From contig CAIYPP010000054.1 of NCBI GenBank assembly GCA_903928115.1, positions 1 through 64,000 of the forward strand: DNA of 64,000 nt. The letters are read 5' to 3'. Positions 47,307 through 55,635 of this stretch are shown here, piece after piece. Source of the DNA: an uncultured Planctomycetota bacterium. Lineage in GTDB: Bacteria; Planctomycetota; UBA1135; GCA-002686595. The position numbers were made by a program, and so were the translations under genes. The notes below the pieces were generated by a model, which made no database searches, was not told the origin of the DNA, and saw only the letters and a program-made list of their open reading frames with translations. Each line of letters starts with the position of its first letter. The stretch's first letter is position 1.

Positions 47307-48431
47307 ATGAAGCTCTGGATTCCCGGCCCCACCGAAGTGCGCGCTTCGCTGCTCGCAGAGTGCGCGCGTCCCATGATCGGCCACCGCTCCGACGCGATGG
47401 CCAAGCTCCACGACCGCATCGATCCGCATCTGCGGCTCGCGTTCGGCCTCGATCCCTCCGCGGGCTCCGAGGCGGCGGTGCACACGTGCAGTGCGACAGG
47501 GCTCATGGAGGCGAGCCTGCACGGCACGGGCTGCCGCGTCCTGTGCGTCGTCAACGGCTCGTTCTCCAAGCGCTGGGCCGAGATCGCGCAGGTCCTCGGC
47601 TTCGAAACCGTCGTACTGAAAAAGGCCTTCGGCGAGGCGGCAAGCCCCGAGGAGATCGACCGCGCGCTCACGGAGAAGGGCCCCTTCGACGCTCTGACGC
47701 TGATCTCGAACGAGACGTCGACGGGAGTCCGCACGCCGCTCGCGGGCGTGGCCAGCGTCATGCGCCGACATCCGCAGACCCTGTGGCTCGTCGACGTCGT
47801 GAGCTACCTCGCGGGGATGCCGCTCGACTTCGATGCGCACGGCATCGACTTCGCGTTCGCAGGCTCGCAGAAGGCGCTCTCGTTGCCGCCGGGGATCACG
47901 GTCTTCGCAGCATCGAAGCGCTACCTCGAGCGCGTGCGCAAGGGACGTCGCCCGAGCTACTACCTCGACGCGGTGCGCGTCCTCGACGGTCACCGCGAGC
48001 GCAAGACTCCCGCGACCCCGTGCATTCCTCTCTACTTCGCGCTCGCGCAGCAACTCGAAGACATCACGAATGGCTTGACCCTTCCCGAGCAGGGTCGCTC
48101 TCTCAAGGGCCACGCCGCATGGAGTGCGCGCTACGCAAAGCACGAGCGCATGTACCGCGCGACCGAGGCGTGGGCTGCGCGACACGGGCTCGAGTACGTC
48201 CCGGCGAGCGAGCACCGTTCGTGGACCGTGTCGTGCATCAAGAAGGGCCCGCTCGACGTGGCCAAGCTGCTCTCCGAACTGAAGAAGCGCGGCCACACGA
48301 TCTCGAACGGCTACGGGGACTTGAAGGACGTCTCGTTCCGCATCGGTCACATGGGAGACCACACCGAGGCGGACCTTACGGCGCTGCTCGCCGCGGCCGA
48401 CGAGGTACTCCTGAGCGGGACCGCGCGATGA
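47307..48431 (+). CDS. Class V aminotransferase, probable phosphoserine aminotransferase
   Basis: This 374-residue PLP enzyme begins KLWIPGPTEVR, the PGPT motif of the serine-pyruvate/alanine-glyoxylate aminotransferase branch. The PLP lysine is in AGSQKALSLPPG, preceded by VDVVSYLAGMPLDFD. The context with serA and serB suggests conversion of phosphohydroxypyruvate to phosphoserine, although classical SerC is a different subgroup. Serine-glyoxylate transamination is the alternative. ATG 47307 follows GGAG; in-frame upstream sequence is a shadow of serB. Its stop overlaps the DUF1080 start (ATGA). Confidence 0.88.
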   Translation: MKLWIPGPTEVRASLLAECARPMIGHRSDAMAKLHDRIDPHLRLAFGLDPSAGSEAAVHTCSATGLMEASLHGTGCRVLCVVNGSFSKRWAEIAQVLGFETVVLKKAFGEAASPEEIDRALTEKGPFDALTLISNETSTGVRTPLAGVASVMRRHPQTLWLVDVVSYLAGMPLDFDAHGIDFAFAGSQKALSLPPGITVFAASKRYLERVRKGRRPSYYLDAVRVLDGHRERKTPATPCIPLYFALAQQLEDITNGLTLPEQGRSLKGHAAWSARYAKHERMYRATEAWAARHGLEYVPASEHRSWTVSCIKKGPLDVAKLLSELKKRGHTISNGYGDLKDVSFRIGHMGDHTEADLTALLAAADEVLLSGTAR

Positions 48432-49039
48432 GGTTCATGCGCGCACTGCTGCTGACGTCGCTCGGCGCGTGCGCAACGCCCGAGCCGCTCGCGCCACAGT
48501 CTCTGGCGCTCTTCAACGGACGAGATCTCTCGGGCTGGCGTGAAATCGGCGACGCGCGCTGGGAAGTCGACGGCGGCGAGCTCGTCGGCTCGATCGGCGG
48601 CGGCTCGCAGAGCTTCCTCGCGACCCAAGCGGAGTACTCCGACTTCGTCCTCGAGCTCGAGCTCTGCAACGAGCTGCCGGGCAACTCCGGGATCCAGGTG
48701 CGCTCGCACCAAAACGACAAGGGGCGAGTCTACGGGTATCAGATCGAAGTGGACCCGTCGGAGCGCGCGTGGTCTGGCGGCCTGTATGACGAAGGGCGGC
48801 GCGGCTGGCTCGTGAACCTCGAGGGACGCGCTGAGGCACGCGCGGCCTTTCGCAAGGGCGAGTGGAACCGCTACCGCATCGAGCTGCGCGGAATCCGCAT
48901 CCGCACTTGGGTGAACGACATCTCCATCGTCGACACCACCGACGATGCCGATGCGTCGGGCTTCATCGCGCTCCAGGTTCACTCCGGAAACAACACGCAC
49001 ATCCGCTTCCGCAACGTTCGCCTGACGCCGCTCGACTAG
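48428..49039 (+). CDS. DUF1080 (3-keto-disaccharide hydrolase) lipoprotein
   Basis: This 203-residue protein has a lipobox (LTSLGAC, Cys15) and the DUF1080 lectin-like fold: LFNGRDLSGWREIGD, NSGIQVRSH, YGYQIEVD, WNRYRIELRGIRIRTWVND and FIALQVHSG. Related proteins bind or cleave 3-keto-glycosides at the cell surface and are abundant in Planctomycetota. Its ATG overlaps the stop of the aminotransferase gene by 4 bases. It is convergent with the PVC cytochrome gene, leaving 4 bases between the stops. Confidence 0.92.
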   Translation: MRFMRALLLTSLGACATPEPLAPQSLALFNGRDLSGWREIGDARWEVDGGELVGSIGGGSQSFLATQAEYSDFVLELELCNELPGNSGIQVRSHQNDKGRVYGYQIEVDPSERAWSGGLYDEGRRGWLVNLEGRAEARAAFRKGEWNRYRIELRGIRIRTWVNDISIVDTTDDADASGFIALQVHSGNNTHIRFRNVRLTPLD

Positions 49040-49043
49040 CGCG

Positions 49044-51422
49044 TCAGGGGAGCTCGCTCACGTGCCACGGTCCGCGGCGCGCGGCGGTCTCCTCGCGGAC
49101 CTTGCGCACGAGCTCGGGCGCGACAGGATCCGCGCCATGATTCCATGCTCTGCGGATGTAGGTGAGCACGCTCGCCGTGTCCTCGTCGTCGAACGAGTGC
49201 GAAGGCATCTCGGAATCCCACGTCCACCCCTCCAGCGTCAGGGGACCCCGAAGGCCATTCAAGACGAGCTTGGCCGTGCGCTCCGCGGGTCCGAGCACCC
49301 ACGGCGAGTTGCGCAGCGGCGGCGCGAGCGCCACGTCGCCGCGCCCCGAGACCTGATGGCACGCCGCGCAGGTCTGCTCATAGATCGAGCGGCCACGCTC
49401 GAACCGCCCGTGCTCGATCGCGTCCAACTCACGGGGGAAAAGTCCTTCGCTTCCAGGCTTCCCGCGCCAGACGAGTGCTTCGGCGAACGCGACCGACTCG
49501 GGCAGATCATCGACGCTCGGCGGAGGCGCCTCTGCGACGAGGATCGGACGGAACTGCCCCTTCGCGTCCTTCGCACGTGCGCCGAGGGCACCCTTTGCGA
49601 GTGCCTTCCGCCACTCCACCGGCACGCGCAAGTCCCGCAGCTCTCCCAGCAGAACGCCGCGCACGAGCGCCGCGAGGAGCGGCCCGCTTCCTTCGTTCCC
49701 AGCACAGGTTCCGATGAGCTCGACGAGGGCCAATGCATCCGGAGTCGTAGGAATCGGAACCTCCGTACGCGCAAGCGTGCGCTGCAGGAAGTCGAGCTCC
49801 CGTCCGCCGAGCCCCGAAACGACCGCGCCGCGTCGGGTCGCATCGAGCCCGCCACTCCAAGCGACCTCGACGAGCGCGTCGAGTGCCTCAGAGCTGCGGA
49901 GATCGCCCAGCGCGAGCACGAGCGCGAGCGTGTCCAGCTCGCGATTCACTTCGGACAGCGCCGAGGCTCCAAAGGCGCGAATCGCGCTCAAGTGGCGCTT
50001 GGCAGTCTTTTCACTGCGCGCCGCGACCTCCCCCAATACCTCCGCTGCGTCGCGCGAGCTCGCCCCTTCCTCCGAAAAGAGCCGCTGCGCCGTCTGCCGC
50101 GTCCAACGATTCGTGGACTCGAGTGCCGTGCCGAGCTCGGTCCACGAGCACTCCGCAAGCTGCGCTCGCTTTTTCGGCTCGGCGTCCCGCGCGGTCACGC
50201 GCCAGATGCGCCCACGGTCGGTCGGCTCTTCGAGACCGCGCTCTTCCATCTGCGCGCGCAGCCAGGACGTGACGAACAGCCGGTGTTGAATCACACCGCG
50301 GTACATGTCGACGACGTACAGCGCGCCGTCGGGCCCCTCTGCGAGGTTCACGGGCCGAAAGCGCTCGTCGTGCGACTCGAGCAACACGCCGCCGCCGGGC
50401 GCGGTCTCGACCTTCGGCAGGTCCTCGCCGCGATGTTCGAGCTCGAAGTGATGCACGAGGTTCGCCGTCACCTCGCACACGAACGCATCGCCGCGATAGC
50501 GCTCCGGCAGGGCATCGCCTTCGTACACGAGCGGCCCGCAGGCGCCCGTGAACTCGTTGAGGCGACCGTCCACGAGCGTGGTTCCCCGATAACCGCGGTT
50601 GACCCCCGGAGTGAGGTGCGTCGGGTTCGGCTTCATGCCGCGCACGAGCGACACGCCCATCCCGTGCGCGACGCCGAGCGCCGGGTTGCGCACTGAATAG
50701 GACGATGGATATGCGTCCGTGCGCAGCGCGGTCGAGTTGTCGTTGAAATAGATGCGCCCGAAGCGATCTTCGGTGAGGCCCCACTGCCCCCCGCCCGCAG
50801 TGCGACCACGCACGAGCTGCTCGCCGCTCCAGCGGTAGCGCCAAGGCGCATTCGCACACCAAAACCAGCCGTCGCTCGCGTACCACAGGCCGTTGATCGC
50901 GTGCTCCGGGCTCGCGACTCCCTGCAGCCCGGTGTCGACGATCTTCACGTCGTCCGCACGCCCGTCGCCGTCGGTGTCGCGCGCGAACAACAGGTTGGGT
51001 GGGGAAAGCACGAGGGTTCCACCGCGAGTCGGAGCGACCGCGCGCGGCAGGACCAGCGAGTCGAGGAACACACTCCGCTCGTCCATGCGCCCGTCGCCGT
51101 CGCGATCGCGCAAGACCACCACCGCATTCTCCGGAGCTGCTTCGCCCGTTCCGTCGGCATCTCGCATGTAGGTGCGCATCTCGCAGACCCACAGATCACC
51201 GCGTTCATCGAACGTCGCGCACACCGGCGCCACGACCAGCGGCTCGGCCGCCACCAGCTCGACGCGGAGCCCCTCCGCGACACGGAAGCTCGCGAGAGCC
51301 TCTTCGGGCGAGAGAGGCTTGGGAGCCGGAACCCGCCAAGCCTGCGGAAGCGGCGGCTGCTCCTCTCCTTTCACATCGCCCGCTTGCGGCGCGAGCGCGG
51401 CGAAGAGCAACGCGAGGAGCAT
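49044..51422 (-). CDS. PVC-type membrane-bound dehydrogenase / cytochrome c protein
   Basis: This 792-residue secreted protein starts with a short signal (LLALLFAALAPQAG). A seven-bladed-propeller-like dehydrogenase domain follows (AEGLRVELVAAEPLV, FDERGDLWVCEMRTY, DRDGDGRMDE, DTDGDGRADDVKI, YVVDMYRGVIQHR), then helical HEAT-like repeats. A C-terminal cytochrome c module has CAACH near residue 693 and MPSHSF as a likely axial-Met region. The architecture is that of PVC-group putative membrane-bound dehydrogenases thought to oxidise sugars in the periplasm. It lies 13 bases after the sulfatase-like gene, in one operon. Confidence 0.92.
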   Translation of the reverse strand: MLLALLFAALAPQAGDVKGEEQPPLPQAWRVPAPKPLSPEEALASFRVAEGLRVELVAAEPLVVAPVCATFDERGDLWVCEMRTYMRDADGTGEAAPENAVVVLRDRDGDGRMDERSVFLDSLVLPRAVAPTRGGTLVLSPPNLLFARDTDGDGRADDVKIVDTGLQGVASPEHAINGLWYASDGWFWCANAPWRYRWSGEQLVRGRTAGGGQWGLTEDRFGRIYFNDNSTALRTDAYPSSYSVRNPALGVAHGMGVSLVRGMKPNPTHLTPGVNRGYRGTTLVDGRLNEFTGACGPLVYEGDALPERYRGDAFVCEVTANLVHHFELEHRGEDLPKVETAPGGGVLLESHDERFRPVNLAEGPDGALYVVDMYRGVIQHRLFVTSWLRAQMEERGLEEPTDRGRIWRVTARDAEPKKRAQLAECSWTELGTALESTNRWTRQTAQRLFSEEGASSRDAAEVLGEVAARSEKTAKRHLSAIRAFGASALSEVNRELDTLALVLALGDLRSSEALDALVEVAWSGGLDATRRGAVVSGLGGRELDFLQRTLARTEVPIPTTPDALALVELIGTCAGNEGSGPLLAALVRGVLLGELRDLRVPVEWRKALAKGALGARAKDAKGQFRPILVAEAPPPSVDDLPESVAFAEALVWRGKPGSEGLFPRELDAIEHGRFERGRSIYEQTCAACHQVSGRGDVALAPPLRNSPWVLGPAERTAKLVLNGLRGPLTLEGWTWDSEMPSHSFDDEDTASVLTYIRRAWNHGADPVAPELVRKVREETAARRGPWHVSELP

Positions 51423-51435
51423 CGGCGGCGCGCCC

Positions 51436-52944
51436 TCAGCGCTTGATCATCAACGGCGGCGACTGGCACTTGCCGCAGCGGGACTTCGGACCTTCGAGGA
51501 TCTCGTCCATGTGCTCGGGGCACGTCCAGCTCCACGAAGGATCCACCGTCTGACCCGAGGTGTAACCGAGCTCCGCGAGCGCGCGCTTCGAGGCCTCGTC
51601 CTGCTCGGCGCCGTCGGCGCTCTGATAGGGACCGGGCACCCACGGACTCGTCTTCGCGAGCTCGCGGCGCAGGCGCGTCGCCAGCGCAGGCTCGCTCTCA
51701 TAGAGGTTGCGAGCCTCGTCGGGATCCGCCGCGATGTCGTAGAGCTCGGAGCGCTCGGGGTGCAGCGGGCGATAGATCAGCTTGTGCGGCCAGTCGATCA
51801 CCATGTAGAGGAACTGATCGAAGCGTCGGTCCTCGCGGTACGCCATGCCCGCGTTCGTGTCATAGCCATTGATCTGGTCACCGAACGCGAGACGTTTCTC
51901 GTCCGCGCCGCCCTCGATCAGCTTGCGCAGCGAGCGGCCGTCGAGCGGCTTCTCCGGCGCGATGCCGCAGTAGTCGAGCACAGTCGGCACGACGTCGATC
52001 GTGCGGACGAGGTCCTTCACCGCGGCGGTTTGCGGCCCCGTCGGCAGCTTCACGATCAACGGCACGTGGACCTGCTCCTGATAGAGCAGTCGGTGCGCGG
52101 CCCAGCCGTGCTCCATCAGACCTTGGCCGTGATCCGCGGTCACGACGACGATCGTGTTCTCCAAGAGCCCGCGAGCCTTCAGGCCGGCGAACATGCGCCC
52201 GATCTGCTCGTCTTGGTAGCGCAGCTCGGTCTTGTACAGCTCGATGCCGGGTCGGATCGGGTTCCCCTCGGCGTCGTAGTACTTCTCCTTGGGTTGGAGG
52301 AGCTCCTCCGGAGGAAGCTTGTCCCAGTCGTGCGGATCCCAGTAGTGGATCCACAAGAAATAGGGTTCCTCCCCCTTCAAGCTCTGCTCGACCAAGTCGC
52401 TCGTCGCGTCGGAGCGCCGCTGGAAGTTCTGCACGTCCCACAGCGACTTGACCTGCCCCTTGTCGGTCTTGATGTGGTGCATCTCGGTGTTCAGGTCCTC
52501 GAACACCTCGAAGCCGCGCTTGAAGCCGAAGTGACGCGAGACCGGAAACGCCGAGTGCACCGCGACGGTGTGGTAGCCATTCTTCGCGAGCGTCGTCGCC
52601 AGCGTCGGCACGTCGTCGGGCAGCGTGAAGCCGCTCGCGGCGGAGAGCACGCGCAGCTGGTGCGTGTGGTTGTTCATCCCCGTCAAGATCGACGCGTGCG
52701 AAACCGGGGTCACGCCCGCGGTGCTGATCGCCATGTCGAAGCGCGTGCCTTCGCCCGCGAGCGCATCGAGGTTCGGTGTGACGCCCGAGTGGACCCCATA
52801 GCACGACACATAGTCCGCGCGGGTCGTGTCGAGCGTGATCAAGATCACGTTCGGTTTCGACGGAGCGCGCTCCCCACAGCCGAAGAGCAGGGCCAGCGGA
52901 GCGAGCGCGAAAAGGACGTGTCGCATCGATGAGATGTGCGCCAT
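51436..52944 (-). CDS. Sulfatase-like (alkaline phosphatase superfamily) lipoprotein with threonine at the nucleophile site
   Basis: From ATG 52944 (or 52926) the protein has 502 residues and a lipobox (ALLFGC, Cys23). The metal-binding start ILITLDTTRADY (Asp39) and DHG (TADHGQGLMEHGW) are those of sulfatases. The active-site segment reads GVTPVSHASILTG, however, with Thr79 where type I sulfatases have the Cys/Ser converted to formylglycine and His83 where they have Arg. Thr nucleophiles occur in phosphatases and phosphotransferases of this superfamily, so the substrate may be a phosphodiester. Near the end, AELGYTSG precedes CPEHMDEILEGPKSRCGKC, similar to a heavy-metal-binding zinc-ribbon module. 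It is flanked by the HEQAH lipoprotein and PVC cytochrome genes on the same strand. Confidence 0.85.
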   Translation of the reverse strand: MAHISSMRHVLFALAPLALLFGCGERAPSKPNVILITLDTTRADYVSCYGVHSGVTPNLDALAGEGTRFDMAISTAGVTPVSHASILTGMNNHTHQLRVLSAASGFTLPDDVPTLATTLAKNGYHTVAVHSAFPVSRHFGFKRGFEVFEDLNTEMHHIKTDKGQVKSLWDVQNFQRRSDATSDLVEQSLKGEEPYFLWIHYWDPHDWDKLPPEELLQPKEKYYDAEGNPIRPGIELYKTELRYQDEQIGRMFAGLKARGLLENTIVVVTADHGQGLMEHGWAAHRLLYQEQVHVPLIVKLPTGPQTAAVKDLVRTIDVVPTVLDYCGIAPEKPLDGRSLRKLIEGGADEKRLAFGDQINGYDTNAGMAYREDRRFDQFLYMVIDWPHKLIYRPLHPERSELYDIAADPDEARNLYESEPALATRLRRELAKTSPWVPGPYQSADGAEQDEASKRALAELGYTSGQTVDPSWSWTCPEHMDEILEGPKSRCGKCQSPPLMIKR

Positions 52945-52976
52945 GAGCGTGGGATTTAGCATACGTCGCGCGCGCT

Positions 52977-55499
52977 TCAGCGCTCGAACAAACCCTCGCG
53001 GCGCGCGAGCTCGCGGGCGAGCCGACGCACCGACTCCGGCCGAAGGTGGTGCAGTTGGTGGCACAGCACGTGGCGCGGCGAGAGCTCGGGCCACGCCGAG
53101 GGATCCCGCGCGAGCTCGGAGTCGAGCAGGGCGATGAAGTCGTCCAAGAGCTCGCGATAGGCATCGCCGTGCGGCGTGATGTCATTCGCGCCGCCCTCCG
53201 CCGAGCGCAGCACCGAGACGAACGGCACGCGCGGATCGCGGACCTCGCACAGCGCGACCAACTGCGCGCGGTACTCGAGCCGACGGGAGATCCCTTCGGG
53301 CGAGAGCCCGCTTCGAACGGCGAGCGCGATCAGGCGGCCGAGGTTGCGCTGAAGCGGCAGGAAGCGCGTGCGATCGCACAGGTGGGCCTGCTCGTGAATC
53401 GACGTCGCCTCGAGCAGCTCGTCGAGCGAGATGCCCATGCCTCGCGCGCCGCTCGCTCGCCGTTCCGCGAGGACCGCAAGTCTCACGCGGTCCGATTCCT
53501 GAAGCAGCGCCGAGTCGTCGCGGCGCGCGCGGCGCATCGTAGGCCCGTCCCCTAGCGATCCGTCGAGTTCGAGCCCGCGCGTCGCGAGAGCACGCGCGAT
53601 GCGAGGCTCCGCGTTCGATCCCCACATACGCCGCTCCAAGTCGACCCACGGCGCACGCTCGCGCCGGAGCGAGTCGATGTCGACCCAATAGCCCTCGTGC
53701 AGCGCGGCGCCGGAGATCTCTGCGCCGAGCCGCCCCGCGCGGCTGCGCAGGTCGGCCCCCTCGCACCACACGACGGTCCCGCTCCACGGCACGCCGAGAT
53801 GCTCGCCTTCTCGCCGCTCGGCGAGTACACGCGAGAGGATCGTCCCATCGACCTCATCGCCGACGAGCTTCCCAAAGAGCCCGAAGCGACCGAGCCCATC
53901 GAGCAAGCTCGCGAGTCCGCCGACACGCTCGCCCTCGCGTCCACGCCCTTCCGCTTCGTCGAGCGCCGAGAAGCTCGGACCGGGGTGCACCAAGGTCGCG
54001 AGCGCTGCGTACGACATCCGCGGAGACGCCGCGAGCTGTTCGCTCAGCCGCTGCGCGTCCGTCTCGCCGCCGCGCAGCACGTTGGCGCGCGCAAACGCCT
54101 CGGCCATGTTCGCGAGCAGAAGATCGAGGTCCGAGGGTGCCCGCGGGTCCGCGGTCGCGGCTGCGCCCTCCTTGCGCCCGTCGATCGACGCGAGCGCCAG
54201 ATCGGCGAGCAGCTGCTGGCTCGCGCTCGCGGCGTCGTCGAGCGCAAGCGCGCGATCCAAATCCGCCGCCGCAAGAGACGCGGCGACCGCGCGCGCTTCG
54301 CGGAACCATCCGGCCGCGAGCAGCGCGCTGCCGAGCCGCTCGAGAGCCTCGGAACTCGAGTCCGCTGTCGTCGCACGGGCCGCCTCGACAAGGGTTTTCA
54401 AGCGCGCGTCGCGCGGCTCGCCCTGCTCGTCGAGCACTGCGGCAGGCAGATCGGAGAGCCATTCCTCGACGGCCACGGCGAACTGGCCCGCAGCGAAGCG
54501 CGCGGCGCGCAGGAGCGGTCCCGTGCCCGCCGACGCACCGTGCCCCGCGCGACGCAGCAAGCCCAGCGCAAGCGCGGAGGGGCGCTGATCGAGCAGGATC
54601 TCGGCGCGCGCGCGGTCGCGTGCAGCCCCCGAGCGCGACGCCAGAGCGAGCTGCAGCTCGAGCAACGCCGAGTCACTGCTGCGGAACATGCGCATGCGCC
54701 GCACGAGCTCGTCGACTTCCTCGTCGGTGAGGTCGCTCTCCCGCAGCAACGCGAGCGCGCGCTTCCAGCCGCTCTGAAACTCTGGCTGAAAGTACATCGA
54801 GAGCTCGATGGCCGCGGTCTGCACCGTCAGCTCGACGCGATCGAGCGCCGACAGGTCGGGAGCCTCGAGGCGTTCTCGCAGCACTTCGAGCGCCTTGCGC
54901 GGCGCCTCCGCCAGCAAGTGATAGCGCGCGATGGCGGCCGTGAAGTAGCTGCGCTCCCACGGATCGCGGGCGAGCTCGACGGCGCGCGAGCAGTGCGCGA
55001 TCGCCGCGGCGAAGTCGCGGCGCTGTGCGGCGCTCCAGCCGAGCCCGTGGTGTGCCCACGCCAGCTCGGGCGCGACGCGCGCTGCGAGCTCGAAGCGCGT
55101 GGCCCCGTGCTCCCCCTCCAAGCGCCCCACGAGATACAGGCGCAGAGCGTCCTCGGGACTGCGCGCGAGATCCGAGCGCCGCGCGACGAGCGCGTCGAGG
55201 CCGAGGAGGTCCTCGGTGTCGAGCGCGTCGGCCATGCGCAGCGGCGCGACCCAGTCCGGCGCCGCGGACGCGGCCCGCGCGAGCGCGTCGCGGGCCCGGT
55301 CGCGAGCCACCGGATCGTCGCTGCGCGCCCAAGCCCGCGCCTCCTCGAACGCTGCCGAGGCCTCGCTCGTCACTGGGTCGTGAAACTCAGCGACGCGCGG
55401 CCCCGCGCAGGCACCGAGGACGAGCCCAAGCCCCACCGAAGCGAGCGCCCAAAGGGCTCGCCTCACAGGCCACAGACAGGCTCTCTCGCGGGGCTGCAT
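52977..55499 (-). CDS. Large TPR lipoprotein with HEQAH zinc-peptidase motif
   Basis: From ATG 55499 it has 840 residues and a lipoprotein signal (SVGLGLVLGAC). The first 500 residues are helical and TPR-like (LAWAHHGLGWSAAQRRDFAAA, AIARYHLLAEAPRKALEVL). The C-terminal third contains HEQAH (702-706), an HExxH zinc site, with Glu742 in EYRAQL a candidate third ligand as in gluzincins. I do not recognise a named family. It is probably an envelope metallopeptidase. The sulfatase-like gene follows closely on the same strand. The start was chosen because it places the signal peptide at the N-terminus. Confidence 0.75.
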   Translation of the reverse strand: MQPRERACLWPVRRALWALASVGLGLVLGACAGPRVAEFHDPVTSEASAAFEEARAWARSDDPVARDRARDALARAASAAPDWVAPLRMADALDTEDLLGLDALVARRSDLARSPEDALRLYLVGRLEGEHGATRFELAARVAPELAWAHHGLGWSAAQRRDFAAAIAHCSRAVELARDPWERSYFTAAIARYHLLAEAPRKALEVLRERLEAPDLSALDRVELTVQTAAIELSMYFQPEFQSGWKRALALLRESDLTDEEVDELVRRMRMFRSSDSALLELQLALASRSGAARDRARAEILLDQRPSALALGLLRRAGHGASAGTGPLLRAARFAAGQFAVAVEEWLSDLPAAVLDEQGEPRDARLKTLVEAARATTADSSSEALERLGSALLAAGWFREARAVAASLAAADLDRALALDDAASASQQLLADLALASIDGRKEGAAATADPRAPSDLDLLLANMAEAFARANVLRGGETDAQRLSEQLAASPRMSYAALATLVHPGPSFSALDEAEGRGREGERVGGLASLLDGLGRFGLFGKLVGDEVDGTILSRVLAERREGEHLGVPWSGTVVWCEGADLRSRAGRLGAEISGAALHEGYWVDIDSLRRERAPWVDLERRMWGSNAEPRIARALATRGLELDGSLGDGPTMRRARRDDSALLQESDRVRLAVLAERRASGARGMGISLDELLEATSIHEQAHLCDRTRFLPLQRNLGRLIALAVRSGLSPEGISRRLEYRAQLVALCEVRDPRVPFVSVLRSAEGGANDITPHGDAYRELLDDFIALLDSELARDPSAWPELSPRHVLCHQLHHLRPESVRRLARELARREGLFER

Positions 55500-55635
55500 T
55501 CTGCGCACAGTTACGGATCTCGGACCACCCGGGCTAGAGCGAATCCACGGCGCGCGCGCCTCCCAGCCCGATCCCGGCATTTCGCGCCCCTCGCGCGCTT
55601 GCGGAAGCTCGGGTCGCGGTTGGAAACTGGTGCCC

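Noticed and set aside
53382-53396. The HEQAH motif as a chance match
   Set aside because: Kept as a real candidate: it is followed at a suitable distance by a Glu (EYRAQL) and sits in a helical C-terminal region, although the family is not recognised.
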